Below, one piece after another: positions 22,302 to 29,773 of a stretch of DNA of 64,000 nt. Under the pieces are notes generated by a model that made no database searches, was not told the origin of the DNA, and saw only the letters and a program-made list of their open reading frames with translations. The position numbers and the translations under genes are program-made. The stretch's first letter is position 1; each line of letters begins with the position of its first letter. Source of the stretch: an uncultured bacterium (GTDB taxonomy: Bacteria; Verrucomicrobiota; Kiritimatiellia; RFP12; UBA1067); contig CACZAK010000009.1 of the NCBI GenBank assembly GCA_902779075.1, positions 4,704 to 68,703 on the forward strand. The letters are read 5' to 3'.

Positions 22302-23741
22302 ATGGTGAGAGAGATAGAGATGCGGAATACAACAAGCGTACAACAGCAAGTTGGCGGCGGTCGCGGGGCGACCGCCCTACCGTGGTGGCGAGTTGCGGCG
22401 CGCTCGGTGATCGCGCCCTACCGGCATGCGGCGCGCTCGGTGATCGCGCCCTACCGGTGGTGGGTGGCGTTTCTGGCGATGGTTGTTGTGCCGGTGGCGC
22501 TGGCCTATCAGGTTTCGGTGGGCACGTATGTGGCGAATGCGGGGCGGCAAATCACCGTGCCGGTTGCACTCGATTCGGCGGCTGGGCTTTCCTACGCGAG
22601 CGCCACGATCACCTACGACCCGCAGGTGTTGGTGGTCACGAAGGCCGAGGCGGGTTCGCTCAAGTCGTTGATGGCGGAGGATTTCGTGGCGGTCGATACG
22701 AATGGCACGCTGACGGTCTCGATCTTCGGCTCGACTGATGCGAATGTGGTTTCGGGCTCCGGTTCGATTGCCAACGTCACGTTCGCGGTGCGCGAAGGGA
22801 CGGCGGGGCTCTACTCCGACTTGGCCGTGAGCAGTGTCGAACTCGGCGAGAAGTCGGGCGTGAAAGATGTCACGGCGGGGAATCCGGTCCAGACCATGAG
22901 CGGCATGGTGCGCGTGATGGGCGAGACCGCCGAGGTGACGCGTCTGGAGAACGCCGAAATCGTTGTAGCCGATACCGCTTTGGGTGCGCTGTCGCTCAGC
23001 GCGGGTGATGCGATTCAGGCGAGCGATGCGCAAACGGCGATTCGGGTGTCCGGCGCGATGTCGGCATCGGGCGCAATTGCCGTCAAGGCGCCGGCGAACG
23101 GATGGGCAAGCGGAACCTACGCGCTTCTCTCCACGACCACGGCGGGGTTGGCGTTCAGCCTGGAAGGGGTGGACGGCGCGACGTTCTCCACCGAGACGGC
23201 GAATGGCGTGACGACGTACTACGCGGCGGTTTCCGTTGCTGGCGAGATTCCCGTGACCTGTGCGGCGGAGACTTTGTCCGCTGGGGCGAAGAACCAGATT
23301 CGGTCGCTCCTTGCCGGTCAGTTGTCCGGCGTGACGGAGATTGTCGTGTCGGGTCCGCAGGGGAACGTGGGCTTGATTGCGGACATGGGCATTGCGCCAT
23401 CCTGCACGCGCGACGGAACGCGTCTGCTGGCAAGCTACGCGATGCCGGAGCTGCGCATCACGCAGTTCGATCCCAAGACGGGGGCTGTGCGCTTCAAGGT
23501 GACGCCCGGCGCGGGCAATCAGATCGTTTCTGAAATCGCCACGGGGTACATCCACGTGTACGGCACGAACAGCCTGAGCGAGAAGATGAAGTACATCTCG
23601 CAGGTCGGATTCGACCTCACGCCGTATCTCAAGGCCGAGACCAAGGGCGAGGGTACTCTTTACGTGACGCTGGGAACGCACACGTTCCTCAAGGTAAAGG
23701 TTGAAGCCGTACCGCGTACCGAGGGACAGGTCGAGCAATAG
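22302..23741 (+). CDS. Cohesin-domain exported protein
   Basis: The start is placed at ATG 22302 behind AGGGGAG; a GTG at 22290 overlapping the previous stop is also possible. Residues up to about 48 contain three palindromic repeats, then comes the hydrophobic core of a signal peptide (WWVAFLAMVVVPVALA). The mature N-terminus (YQVSVGTYVANAGRQITVPVALDSAAGLSYASATITYDP) and the following 110 residues fit the cohesin fold. The remaining 280 residues are beta-rich and unassigned, with no membrane anchor at the C-terminus. The upstream gene codes for a dockerin, so the two products could bind each other through Ca-dependent cohesin-dockerin contact, as in a small cellulosome-like complex. Pairing specificity is unknown. 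Confidence 0.72.
   Translation: MVREIEMRNTTSVQQQVGGGRGATALPWWRVAARSVIAPYRHAARSVIAPYRWWVAFLAMVVVPVALAYQVSVGTYVANAGRQITVPVALDSAAGLSYASATITYDPQVLVVTKAEAGSLKSLMAEDFVAVDTNGTLTVSIFGSTDANVVSGSGSIANVTFAVREGTAGLYSDLAVSSVELGEKSGVKDVTAGNPVQTMSGMVRVMGETAEVTRLENAEIVVADTALGALSLSAGDAIQASDAQTAIRVSGAMSASGAIAVKAPANGWASGTYALLSTTTAGLAFSLEGVDGATFSTETANGVTTYYAAVSVAGEIPVTCAAETLSAGAKNQIRSLLAGQLSGVTEIVVSGPQGNVGLIADMGIAPSCTRDGTRLLASYAMPELRITQFDPKTGAVRFKVTPGAGNQIVSEIATGYIHVYGTNSLSEKMKYISQVGFDLTPYLKAETKGEGTLYVTLGTHTFLKVKVEAVPRTEGQVEQ
22356..22381 (-). repeat. REP-type palindrome in the cohesin gene (1)
   Basis: Same GGCGGTCGC / GCGACCGCC hairpin and CTACC as at 22022. It is preceded by ACAAGCGTACAACAGCAAG, close to AGCAAGCGTACAACAGCAAG at about 21919, so a longer block was shared. 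Confidence 0.9.
22397..22422 (-). repeat. REP-type palindrome in the cohesin gene (2)
   Basis: Arms GGCGCGCTC and GATCGCGCC (one mismatch), loop GGT, then CTACC. It is read as AARSVIAPYR. Confidence 0.88.
22430..22455 (-). repeat. REP-type palindrome in the cohesin gene (3)
   Basis: Identical to 22397-22422 and 33 bp from it, so one is a tandem duplicate of the other. It is read as AARSVIAPYRW, just before the signal-peptide core. Confidence 0.9.
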
Positions 23742-23781
23742 GTGAACCATTGCGGTGGCATGGCCGATTGCTGGCACGCGA

Positions 23782-23867
23782 GGATTGGAATCAACTTTTT
23801 TGAAAACAACTCGCCTTTGGTGCGCGGGTTAACTCGCTACGTATGGGTGAAAAACTCAGATGCGCCC
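23782..23867. mobile_element. MITE-like element, copy C (decayed)
   Basis: Contains GGATTGGAATCAAC, AACTCGCCTTTGG, GCGCGGGTTAACTCG and the right end CTCAGATGCGCCC of the element at 12216-12353. The left inverted repeat is missing. It occupies the gap between the cohesin and kinase genes. Confidence 0.7.
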
Positions 23868-23894
23868 CTGGGCTAATCGCGTGAAGTTATATAC

Positions 23895-23924
23895 TTTACC
23901 ATGCTGTCCGAATTATGGTATACT
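23895..23924 (+). promoter_or_regulatory. Promoter of the kinase-lipoprotein operon
   Basis: TTTACC (23895-23900), an 18-bp spacer, and TGGTATACT with the -10 at 23919-23924. The leader before ATG 23950 is short and lacks a clear ribosome site. Confidence 0.6.
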
Positions 23925-23949
23925 TATTGCCAAACATGCGGTAAAATAG

Positions 23950-26094
23950 ATGGCAGAAGAGGACGATCCAACAAAAAAGCACTCGATAGGTAGTGACATC
24001 ACCGTGGAGCCCAAGCCGACATCCCATGGCGGCAGGCGCTTTGCGGCTGGCGACCTTATCCTAGGACGGTACAAAGTTGAATCCGAACTGGGGCAGGGAG
24101 GCATGGGCGTAGTCTACAAGTGCCTTGACAAAGTCGGCGGCGTCAAGGTCGCCGTCAAGGGGTTGCCGCCCGACGTCGCACACAACGAAGGGGAGATGGA
24201 GGAAATCCGGGCGAACTTCCAGCTTGTCTGCGACCTGCGCCATGAGAACATTGCGGGCGTCCGAACCTTGGAGAAGGACGCCTCAGGCGACTACTATCTT
24301 GTGATGGACCTTGCCCACGGCGAAGACCTCGGATCGTGGATGCGCAAGAACAAGGATGCCGACCTTAAGGCGAGGCTGTCAATCATTCGGCAGATAGCCT
24401 CCGCGCTCGACTATGCGCACAGGCGCAAGGTGATGCACCGCGACATCAAGCCTGGCAACATAATGGTTTCGTCCTCTGGACGAGTGCTGCTTCTCGACTT
24501 CGGCCTTGCCGCGCAGATCAGCACGAGCCTGAGCCGCACGAGCCGCATGGTTGTTTCGCAGAGCGGTACGCCCGCGTACAAGTCCCCTGAGCAGTGGCGC
24601 GGCAATCCGCAGGGTGCCGCTGCGGACCAATACGCACTTGCCGTGGTGGCCTATCGGCTTCTTTCCGGAAGGCTACCGTTTGACGGGGATAATGTTCTGA
24701 TTCTCTGCCGGGCAGTGCTGGAGGAGCGCCCGCCCGCGATAAAGTACCTTCCCTCGCACATCAACAAGGCGCTCGCCAAGGCGCTCTCGAAAGACCCGCA
24801 CGACCGCTTCCCGAACTGTACGGCGTTTTCCGACGCCCTAGAGGGCAAGTCAGCAGCGGGTGGTTTCTGGAGAACGGCCCTTGTCGTCCTGTTGGCCGTA
24901 GGCGCCATATTTGCGGCTTGCGATATGTGGTTGCATTTCGTGAAGGAAGCACCGCCGCCTGTTGACAATGAATACGTGCAGATGACAAATGCCCTTACCG
25001 TTGCGGTTTACAGGCGTAACCATGCGTATGAGGCTGTAGGGCCGTACATGGAATCTCCAAGAGGATTTGTCGCTAAGCTGGATTCCATCAAGAAGATCTG
25101 GAACGGGCGAACAGACGCTGACGGGAAAATGTCGAAGCATAGGGTGAAGGACGTCCTGGCGGTTGTGTCAAATGAAGTGGCTGTATTGGAAGATGCAGTT
25201 GCGTGGATGTCCCAGAATAAAGGGAAGCGTGATGTTGCCGTCAAAAAGGAAGGTGAGCTTGGAAATTTTTACACGAAAGTGAAGGAAATGAATCCCGGTT
25301 TGTTCCGCCCCACGGAGTTGGAGGATTTTGATAAGCGGATTAAGGATGCATCGATATCGATAGACGATGGGGCTTTTGACAAGGCCGTAGAAACGATTGA
25401 CGAGGCGAGGCAAATCTTAGACGACATTCTCAAAGCAGCAAAGACGAAGGCCGACGAGGCTTGTTCTGTCGCCCAAAAAGAGCGGGACAAGGCCAAAGCC
25501 GCAGGAGTCGAGATTCATAACGATGACTATACGGCAGCTTGTCGCAGGATGGAAGAAGCAGAGGATTTGTATAAGAGAGAGAATTATGAGCAAGCGGAGA
25601 CTAAATTCTATATGGCTGTGGAACAGTTCTCAAAATCATATAGACAAGTACCTACCAAAGGTGCTACAGCAACTAACGACACTGCTGCTGCCGCTGACCA
25701 GACGTTGCATGTGATACCGCCACCGCAGCCGCCTATCAAACAGGAACCATCCATTCAGCAGCCCGTCAAACAGAAACCATCCATTCAGCAGCCTGTCAAA
25801 CAGAAACCATCCATTCAGCAGCCCACCATGCAGAAAACTGCCATCCAGCCGCCTGCCATGCAACAGCCCACCATTGAACAGAAAAAGGCGGATCAGGCTC
25901 GCTTGGAAGCTGTAGAAGCACAGAAGAAGGCCATAAACGCAGGAGTCAAAGATCAAAATGATGACTACCTAGCTGCGTGTAGAAGAATAGAAGAAGCAGA
26001 GGCTCTTTACAAGAAGGGAAAATTCAAGCAGGCTAGTTTTAAGTTCTACCAGGCGGTAAACCAGTTCTCGGCAACTTACGAATCTAAGGAGTGA
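23950..26094 (+). CDS. Transmembrane eukaryotic-like Ser/Thr protein kinase
   Basis: The 714-residue protein has a complete Hanks-type kinase domain (about 41-297): GQGGMGVVY (48-56), VAVK with Lys70, HRDIKPGN (163-170), DFG (183-185), GTPAYKSPEQW and DQYALAVVAYRLLSGRLPF. One membrane segment (about 304-324, FWRTALVVLLAVGAIFAACD) places the rest outside the cytoplasm. That part is helical and holds two copies of a module (NDDYTAACRRMEEAEDLYKR and NDDYLAACRRIEEAEALYKK) separated by a Pro/Gln-rich linker of 10-residue repeats (KQKPSIQQPV) coded by 30-bp tandem DNA repeats near 25740-25870. No PASTA domains are present. Four lipoprotein genes follow in the same direction, suggesting a role in envelope control. 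Confidence 0.9.
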   Translation: MAEEDDPTKKHSIGSDITVEPKPTSHGGRRFAAGDLILGRYKVESELGQGGMGVVYKCLDKVGGVKVAVKGLPPDVAHNEGEMEEIRANFQLVCDLRHENIAGVRTLEKDASGDYYLVMDLAHGEDLGSWMRKNKDADLKARLSIIRQIASALDYAHRRKVMHRDIKPGNIMVSSSGRVLLLDFGLAAQISTSLSRTSRMVVSQSGTPAYKSPEQWRGNPQGAAADQYALAVVAYRLLSGRLPFDGDNVLILCRAVLEERPPAIKYLPSHINKALAKALSKDPHDRFPNCTAFSDALEGKSAAGGFWRTALVVLLAVGAIFAACDMWLHFVKEAPPPVDNEYVQMTNALTVAVYRRNHAYEAVGPYMESPRGFVAKLDSIKKIWNGRTDADGKMSKHRVKDVLAVVSNEVAVLEDAVAWMSQNKGKRDVAVKKEGELGNFYTKVKEMNPGLFRPTELEDFDKRIKDASISIDDGAFDKAVETIDEARQILDDILKAAKTKADEACSVAQKERDKAKAAGVEIHNDDYTAACRRMEEAEDLYKRENYEQAETKFYMAVEQFSKSYRQVPTKGATATNDTAAAADQTLHVIPPPQPPIKQEPSIQQPVKQKPSIQQPVKQKPSIQQPTMQKTAIQPPAMQQPTIEQKKADQARLEAVEAQKKAINAGVKDQNDDYLAACRRIEEAEALYKKGKFKQASFKFYQAVNQFSATYESKE

Positions 26095-26099
26095 CGATT

Positions 26100-27038
26100 A
26101 TGCAGATAAAAAATCCTTTGCGTGCAGGACTTGCACTGATTGCAATTTGGCTGGCAATGTCTGGTTGCTATACGATTCCTCCCCCTCAAACGCCAACGGT
26201 AAATTGGACGCATGAACTGGCCAAGCAGGTGCCAGTCTTGGGGAACTCCATTCTGGCAGCTCCGGTCGTCACGAACTCAAAGGAGCCGATTATGCTCAAG
26301 ATCGGCGGCATGTTGGACAAGACGCGCTTCACGGTCGATACGGATCTTCTTATGAAGAAGATGCGAACACATCTCGTAAACAACGGTAACGGGCGCATAG
26401 TCGTGTTTAACAGCGATGCGGATGTGGACGAATTCTGCAGAGAGCGGAAGCGGAAGAAAATGCACGAGGCATTTAAGGATCAATTGAGGTATTTGGCTGG
26501 AAAAATTGTCAAGTCCGCTATGTTCAAGGGACGCAATGTACAGATTGCCGTGATGCCGCCCGATGTGTCCGCGCATCTGAAAGGAATCAATGCGGATGGC
26601 TTCGTCGCGCTTCTGCGGGATGAGATTGTGGCGTTAAGCAGCGGGAACATCACGTTCCTGCCCAGCGACAAGGCGGGCGACGCAAACTATCTCCTACGTG
26701 GAAACTTCACGGCAGTCAGCATGACGGACGAGGTGGCTAACGGCGGAAAGGAGCCGAATGCGGACATGAATCTGCGAATCATGTTCGTGGAGCCTTCGAC
26801 TGGTGAATCCTGCTTTGAGGTGAGTCTTGCTGCTAGGAAGAAACTTTTTGACCCTTCCCTTGACGCCACTCTTATCCTCTCGGGCGAATTGAATGTCATT
26901 ACGAGGGAGACGCCGAGCATGACGGAAGATTACGTTAGGATGGGCTTTAACGTAGTTGACCCGGACACTTCCATACATAAGTGGGAGGGCGCATGCGAGA
27001 TTTCTGCCACGAATCTTAAATCGATTCTTTATCAATGA
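26100..27038 (+). CDS. LpoB/COG3417-like lipoprotein
   Basis: The start is ATG 26100, 8 bases after AAGGAG and 5 bp after the kinase stop. Lipobox LAMSGC gives a lipid-anchored mature protein. The middle (MLDKTRFTVDTDLLMKKMRT, IVVFNSD, ANYLLRGNFTAVS, NLRIMFVEPSTGE, HKWEGACEIS) resembles penicillin-binding-protein activator LpoB proteins, which stimulate peptidoglycan synthesis from the outer membrane. It overlaps the next gene by ATGA. Assignment is by motif pattern only. Confidence 0.62.
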   Translation: MQIKNPLRAGLALIAIWLAMSGCYTIPPPQTPTVNWTHELAKQVPVLGNSILAAPVVTNSKEPIMLKIGGMLDKTRFTVDTDLLMKKMRTHLVNNGNGRIVVFNSDADVDEFCRERKRKKMHEAFKDQLRYLAGKIVKSAMFKGRNVQIAVMPPDVSAHLKGINADGFVALLRDEIVALSSGNITFLPSDKAGDANYLLRGNFTAVSMTDEVANGGKEPNADMNLRIMFVEPSTGESCFEVSLAARKKLFDPSLDATLILSGELNVITRETPSMTEDYVRMGFNVVDPDTSIHKWEGACEISATNLKSILYQ

Positions 27039-28525
27039 GAACAATTTGGAATATTGTAGGCGAGTTGACCGTAGTCCGTATCGCAACTTGCCTGCTATTC
27101 GCGTTGGTGGTGGGGTGCATCACCAATTCAGAAGTGATTGTTTCCGATGTGGAAATGGGCGAGGAGGCCAACGAGGGGGAAATGTCCGTCGCAGACCTCC
27201 TTGTCAATGGCAAGAACGCAGAAGCGGAGCAGCTGGCTAGAGTCTGCATCAAGGGAGGGAGGCATCCTTTCCCCTACGCGAACGAAGTAGTGAAGACAGG
27301 TGGGGGTGCCGGACTGCAGAAGCAGTATCGAAATTTCGAGCCGGCCTCCGATTCCGACATTACGATGCATCGCCTCAACCTTGCTTCCGTCCTTCTCCTT
27401 GAGGGGAAAAAGGACGAGGCGCACCGTGAACTGCAATGCGCGCGTGAAGAATTGGAGCTGATGTTCGATCCTGATTCCCAAGCTTTGAAGTTGATGCATG
27501 GCGAGCGGGAGAAGTACTTCAAGGGAGATGGTTATGAGCGTGCTACCCTGTATGCGTTCCTTGCCTTGTCGTTCATGGAAAAGGGGGATTTCGTCAAGAC
27601 GCTGAAATGCGTCCAGTGTGGCATACTGGCCGATTCTGATGCGGAGAAGTTGGACTACCGCGCCGATTACGCACTTTTGCCGTACATCGGATACATCGCG
27701 GCATGTAGGGCGGGGGACAACTGGCGGCAGGAGGCGCGGAAATACGATGCGCTTGTCAAGGAACTTACGGGTTCTGCACCTTCTGAGAGAGCATTTCCGA
27801 ATGCAATCTTAGTTGCCTGGATTGGCCGTGGTGCCGACCGCACGTTGGGCGGGGAATTTGAAGAGAAGCGCTTTGTCAGGAAGGGTTCCTCCCGGGGAAG
27901 TCTTGATTCGATTGTAATCCGTGCAGACGGAAAGGAATATCTTTCGCTACCGGGGTTGGCCGACCTCAACTTTCAGGCCACGACGCGTGGAAGGCGCGTG
28001 ATGGACAATGTGCTGGATAGCAAGGCGACGGCCAAGCGCGGGTTGATAGCCTCTGCCAACGCCCTTTTGGCCGTTGGCGCTGGTTTCATCGAGGCGGGAC
28101 TTGTCAGCGGCAGGGGCGAAGTTGCCATCGTTATGTGCTCAGTAGGCGGACTATTAGTGGGATTGGGATATCCTACGCACCTTTTCGGCATGGCCGTCAA
28201 TTCGCGTGCAGATGATCGTTGCTGGCAGACTTTGCCAGGTCGGCTCGTCATGGTGCCGCTTTCGGTTCCCCGTCAACGGGTAAGTCTTGAGGTTCTGGGC
28301 TATCGTCGGTTGGACAATGTGTCGCGCAAGGAGGTAGTAGTCGATTTCGGCAGTACGGCCAATGACGGGATACCCGTCTGCCACATTTCGCTTCTTGCAG
28401 ACCGGGGAGTGATCGAGTCGGCAGTAGAAGATGGCCTGACGAGAAAGGCGGAGCGTATTGCCGCTCGCACGAAAGACGGCAAATTCGACAAGATTGTGGA
28501 ATTGACGACGGAGGACGACAAATGA
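27035..28525 (+). CDS. COG3014-like lipoprotein with helical repeats
   Basis: The 496-residue protein has an N-terminal hydrophobic segment and a lipobox-like LVVGC. Residues 55-250 are tetratricopeptide-like helices (YERATLYAFLALSFMEKGDF, YIGYIAACRAGDNWRQEA). The C-terminal part has two hydrophobic stretches (GLIASANALLAVGAGFIEAG, AIVMCSVGGLLVGLGY) before a beta-rich tail. Proteins of this layout (COG3014) are commonly encoded beside LpoB-like and small lipoproteins, as here. ATGA overlaps on both sides indicate translational coupling. Function is unproven. Confidence 0.55.
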   Translation: MRTIWNIVGELTVVRIATCLLFALVVGCITNSEVIVSDVEMGEEANEGEMSVADLLVNGKNAEAEQLARVCIKGGRHPFPYANEVVKTGGGAGLQKQYRNFEPASDSDITMHRLNLASVLLLEGKKDEAHRELQCAREELELMFDPDSQALKLMHGEREKYFKGDGYERATLYAFLALSFMEKGDFVKTLKCVQCGILADSDAEKLDYRADYALLPYIGYIAACRAGDNWRQEARKYDALVKELTGSAPSERAFPNAILVAWIGRGADRTLGGEFEEKRFVRKGSSRGSLDSIVIRADGKEYLSLPGLADLNFQATTRGRRVMDNVLDSKATAKRGLIASANALLAVGAGFIEAGLVSGRGEVAIVMCSVGGLLVGLGYPTHLFGMAVNSRADDRCWQTLPGRLVMVPLSVPRQRVSLEVLGYRRLDNVSRKEVVVDFGSTANDGIPVCHISLLADRGVIESAVEDGLTRKAERIAARTKDGKFDKIVELTTEDDK

Positions 28526-29115
28526 GCCACATGTCGAAGGTCCTGTTTGCCGTTGCGTTGGCGGCTTGCGCCGCAGGATGTGCCAGCAAGAGTTACGTGA
28601 AAGGGAATGTCAGGGAAGGGATTCCCCAGTACCCGTCGGAACGGCAGGTGGCGGCCCCGAACGTGAATGCGGTCGTCTATCCAATTCCCGATGCTGGGGA
28701 TTCGGAAAAGCGGAAGATGCTGGAGAGTGGGCGAAACATGCTTTTGGACGGCATGAAGGCTGCGGGATATGGGATTGTGTCGTGCAACTTTGCTGACGTG
28801 CGCTCTCGCAATGTGGGGGTCGTTGAGTTGGTGGATTGCCACAGCACGACGGAAAGGTCTTATGGCGACGTTGCCTCGCTTGTTACCGTTGTGGCGATAT
28901 GTGTGCGCAAACCTGGCGTATTGGAAGATGGACGTATCACGTGTGGCAGGGTTCGTTCGTTCCAAGGCGTGTTCCGATACGAGTTGGGGAGAAAACCTCA
29001 TGATTTTAGCCTTTCCGACGACGAACGGCTGGCGGGCATCAGAGGAGCCGTTGACAACATCATGAAGATCGCCCAGTTCAAGGAAGCCGTGGAGGAGTGC
29101 AATGGCGTAAAATGA
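28522..29115 (+). CDS. Small lipoprotein, function unknown
   Basis: The 197-residue protein has signal MSKVLFAVALAACAAGC with Cys at about 20 as the likely lipidation site. The mature part contains RNMLLDGMKAAGYGIVSCNF and SLVTVVAICVRKPG, an alpha/beta pattern; I recognise no family. It overlaps the previous gene by ATGA. Confidence 0.6.
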   Translation: MSHMSKVLFAVALAACAAGCASKSYVKGNVREGIPQYPSERQVAAPNVNAVVYPIPDAGDSEKRKMLESGRNMLLDGMKAAGYGIVSCNFADVRSRNVGVVELVDCHSTTERSYGDVASLVTVVAICVRKPGVLEDGRITCGRVRSFQGVFRYELGRKPHDFSLSDDERLAGIRGAVDNIMKIAQFKEAVEECNGVK

Positions 29116-29178
29116 ATTTGCGTAGCCGTTCCGAGTGGGATGGTACGTTAAAACAAAACCAACAAAAAGGAAAATCAA

Positions 29179-29649
29179 ATGAAGAAAGTATCGATGGCTC
29201 TTGCTATCCTGGCCTTGGCCGCAGGGTGCAAATCCGTGTACAAGAACGATGGTGGCGATGCCGACCTTCGTCCGACAATTGTCCGGGATGTTGCATACGA
29301 GAAGTATGATGTAAAGGCAACTCCGGTTGAGTCGGTGGATAATCGGGTTGGAATCTTCCCTCTCTTCTTCGGTGGCATTACGGTTGGCGGAATCGCAGGA
29401 CATTTTGCTGACAACGTCGATCAGGGATTTGCCGTTCAGAAGACAACGCGCATCGCCAAGAACGGTGCATACGCCGCCGCATGTGAAGCTGCGCACTGCG
29501 ATTCGCTTGTCGGTACGCGATATGTCGTTGAGTACACGAATTATTGGTTCTGGGACGAGGCCACCGTCAAAATCACGGGCTATCCGGCCAAGCTGACGGG
29601 CGTTGAGTTCCACAAGGCGAACCTCGACTGCTGCTGCGGCAAGAAGTAG
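29179..29649 (+). CDS. Small lipoprotein at the end of the kinase operon
   Basis: The 156-residue protein starts behind AAGGAA with lipobox LALAAGC. It has a glycine-rich segment (GIFPLFFGGITVGGIAG) and a C-terminal CCCG. Similar small lipoproteins (TRL-like, with VGTRYVVEYTNYWF) belong to envelope gene clusters. It lies 63 bp after the previous gene and directly before a terminator. Confidence 0.6.
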   Translation: MKKVSMALAILALAAGCKSVYKNDGGDADLRPTIVRDVAYEKYDVKATPVESVDNRVGIFPLFFGGITVGGIAGHFADNVDQGFAVQKTTRIAKNGAYAAACEAAHCDSLVGTRYVVEYTNYWFWDEATVKITGYPAKLTGVEFHKANLDCCCGKK

Positions 29650-29684
29650 GGGAATGTGTGGCGGCAGTTTCGCCACATAATACG

Positions 29685-29720
29685 AAAGGGGTGTCGCGTT
29701 CGGTACGCGACACCTCTTTT
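29685..29720 (+). terminator. Rho-independent terminator of the kinase-lipoprotein operon
   Basis: GGTGTCGCG (29690-29698) pairs with CGCGACACC (29706-29714) across a 7-base loop. Flanking AAAGG and TCTTT extend the stem to about 14 bp, and TTTT follows. Confidence 0.88.
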
Positions 29721-29773
29721 GGTGAATTTATAATGCCATCTTTCACTAAAAAATGGTAAACTATGCCTCGTCC

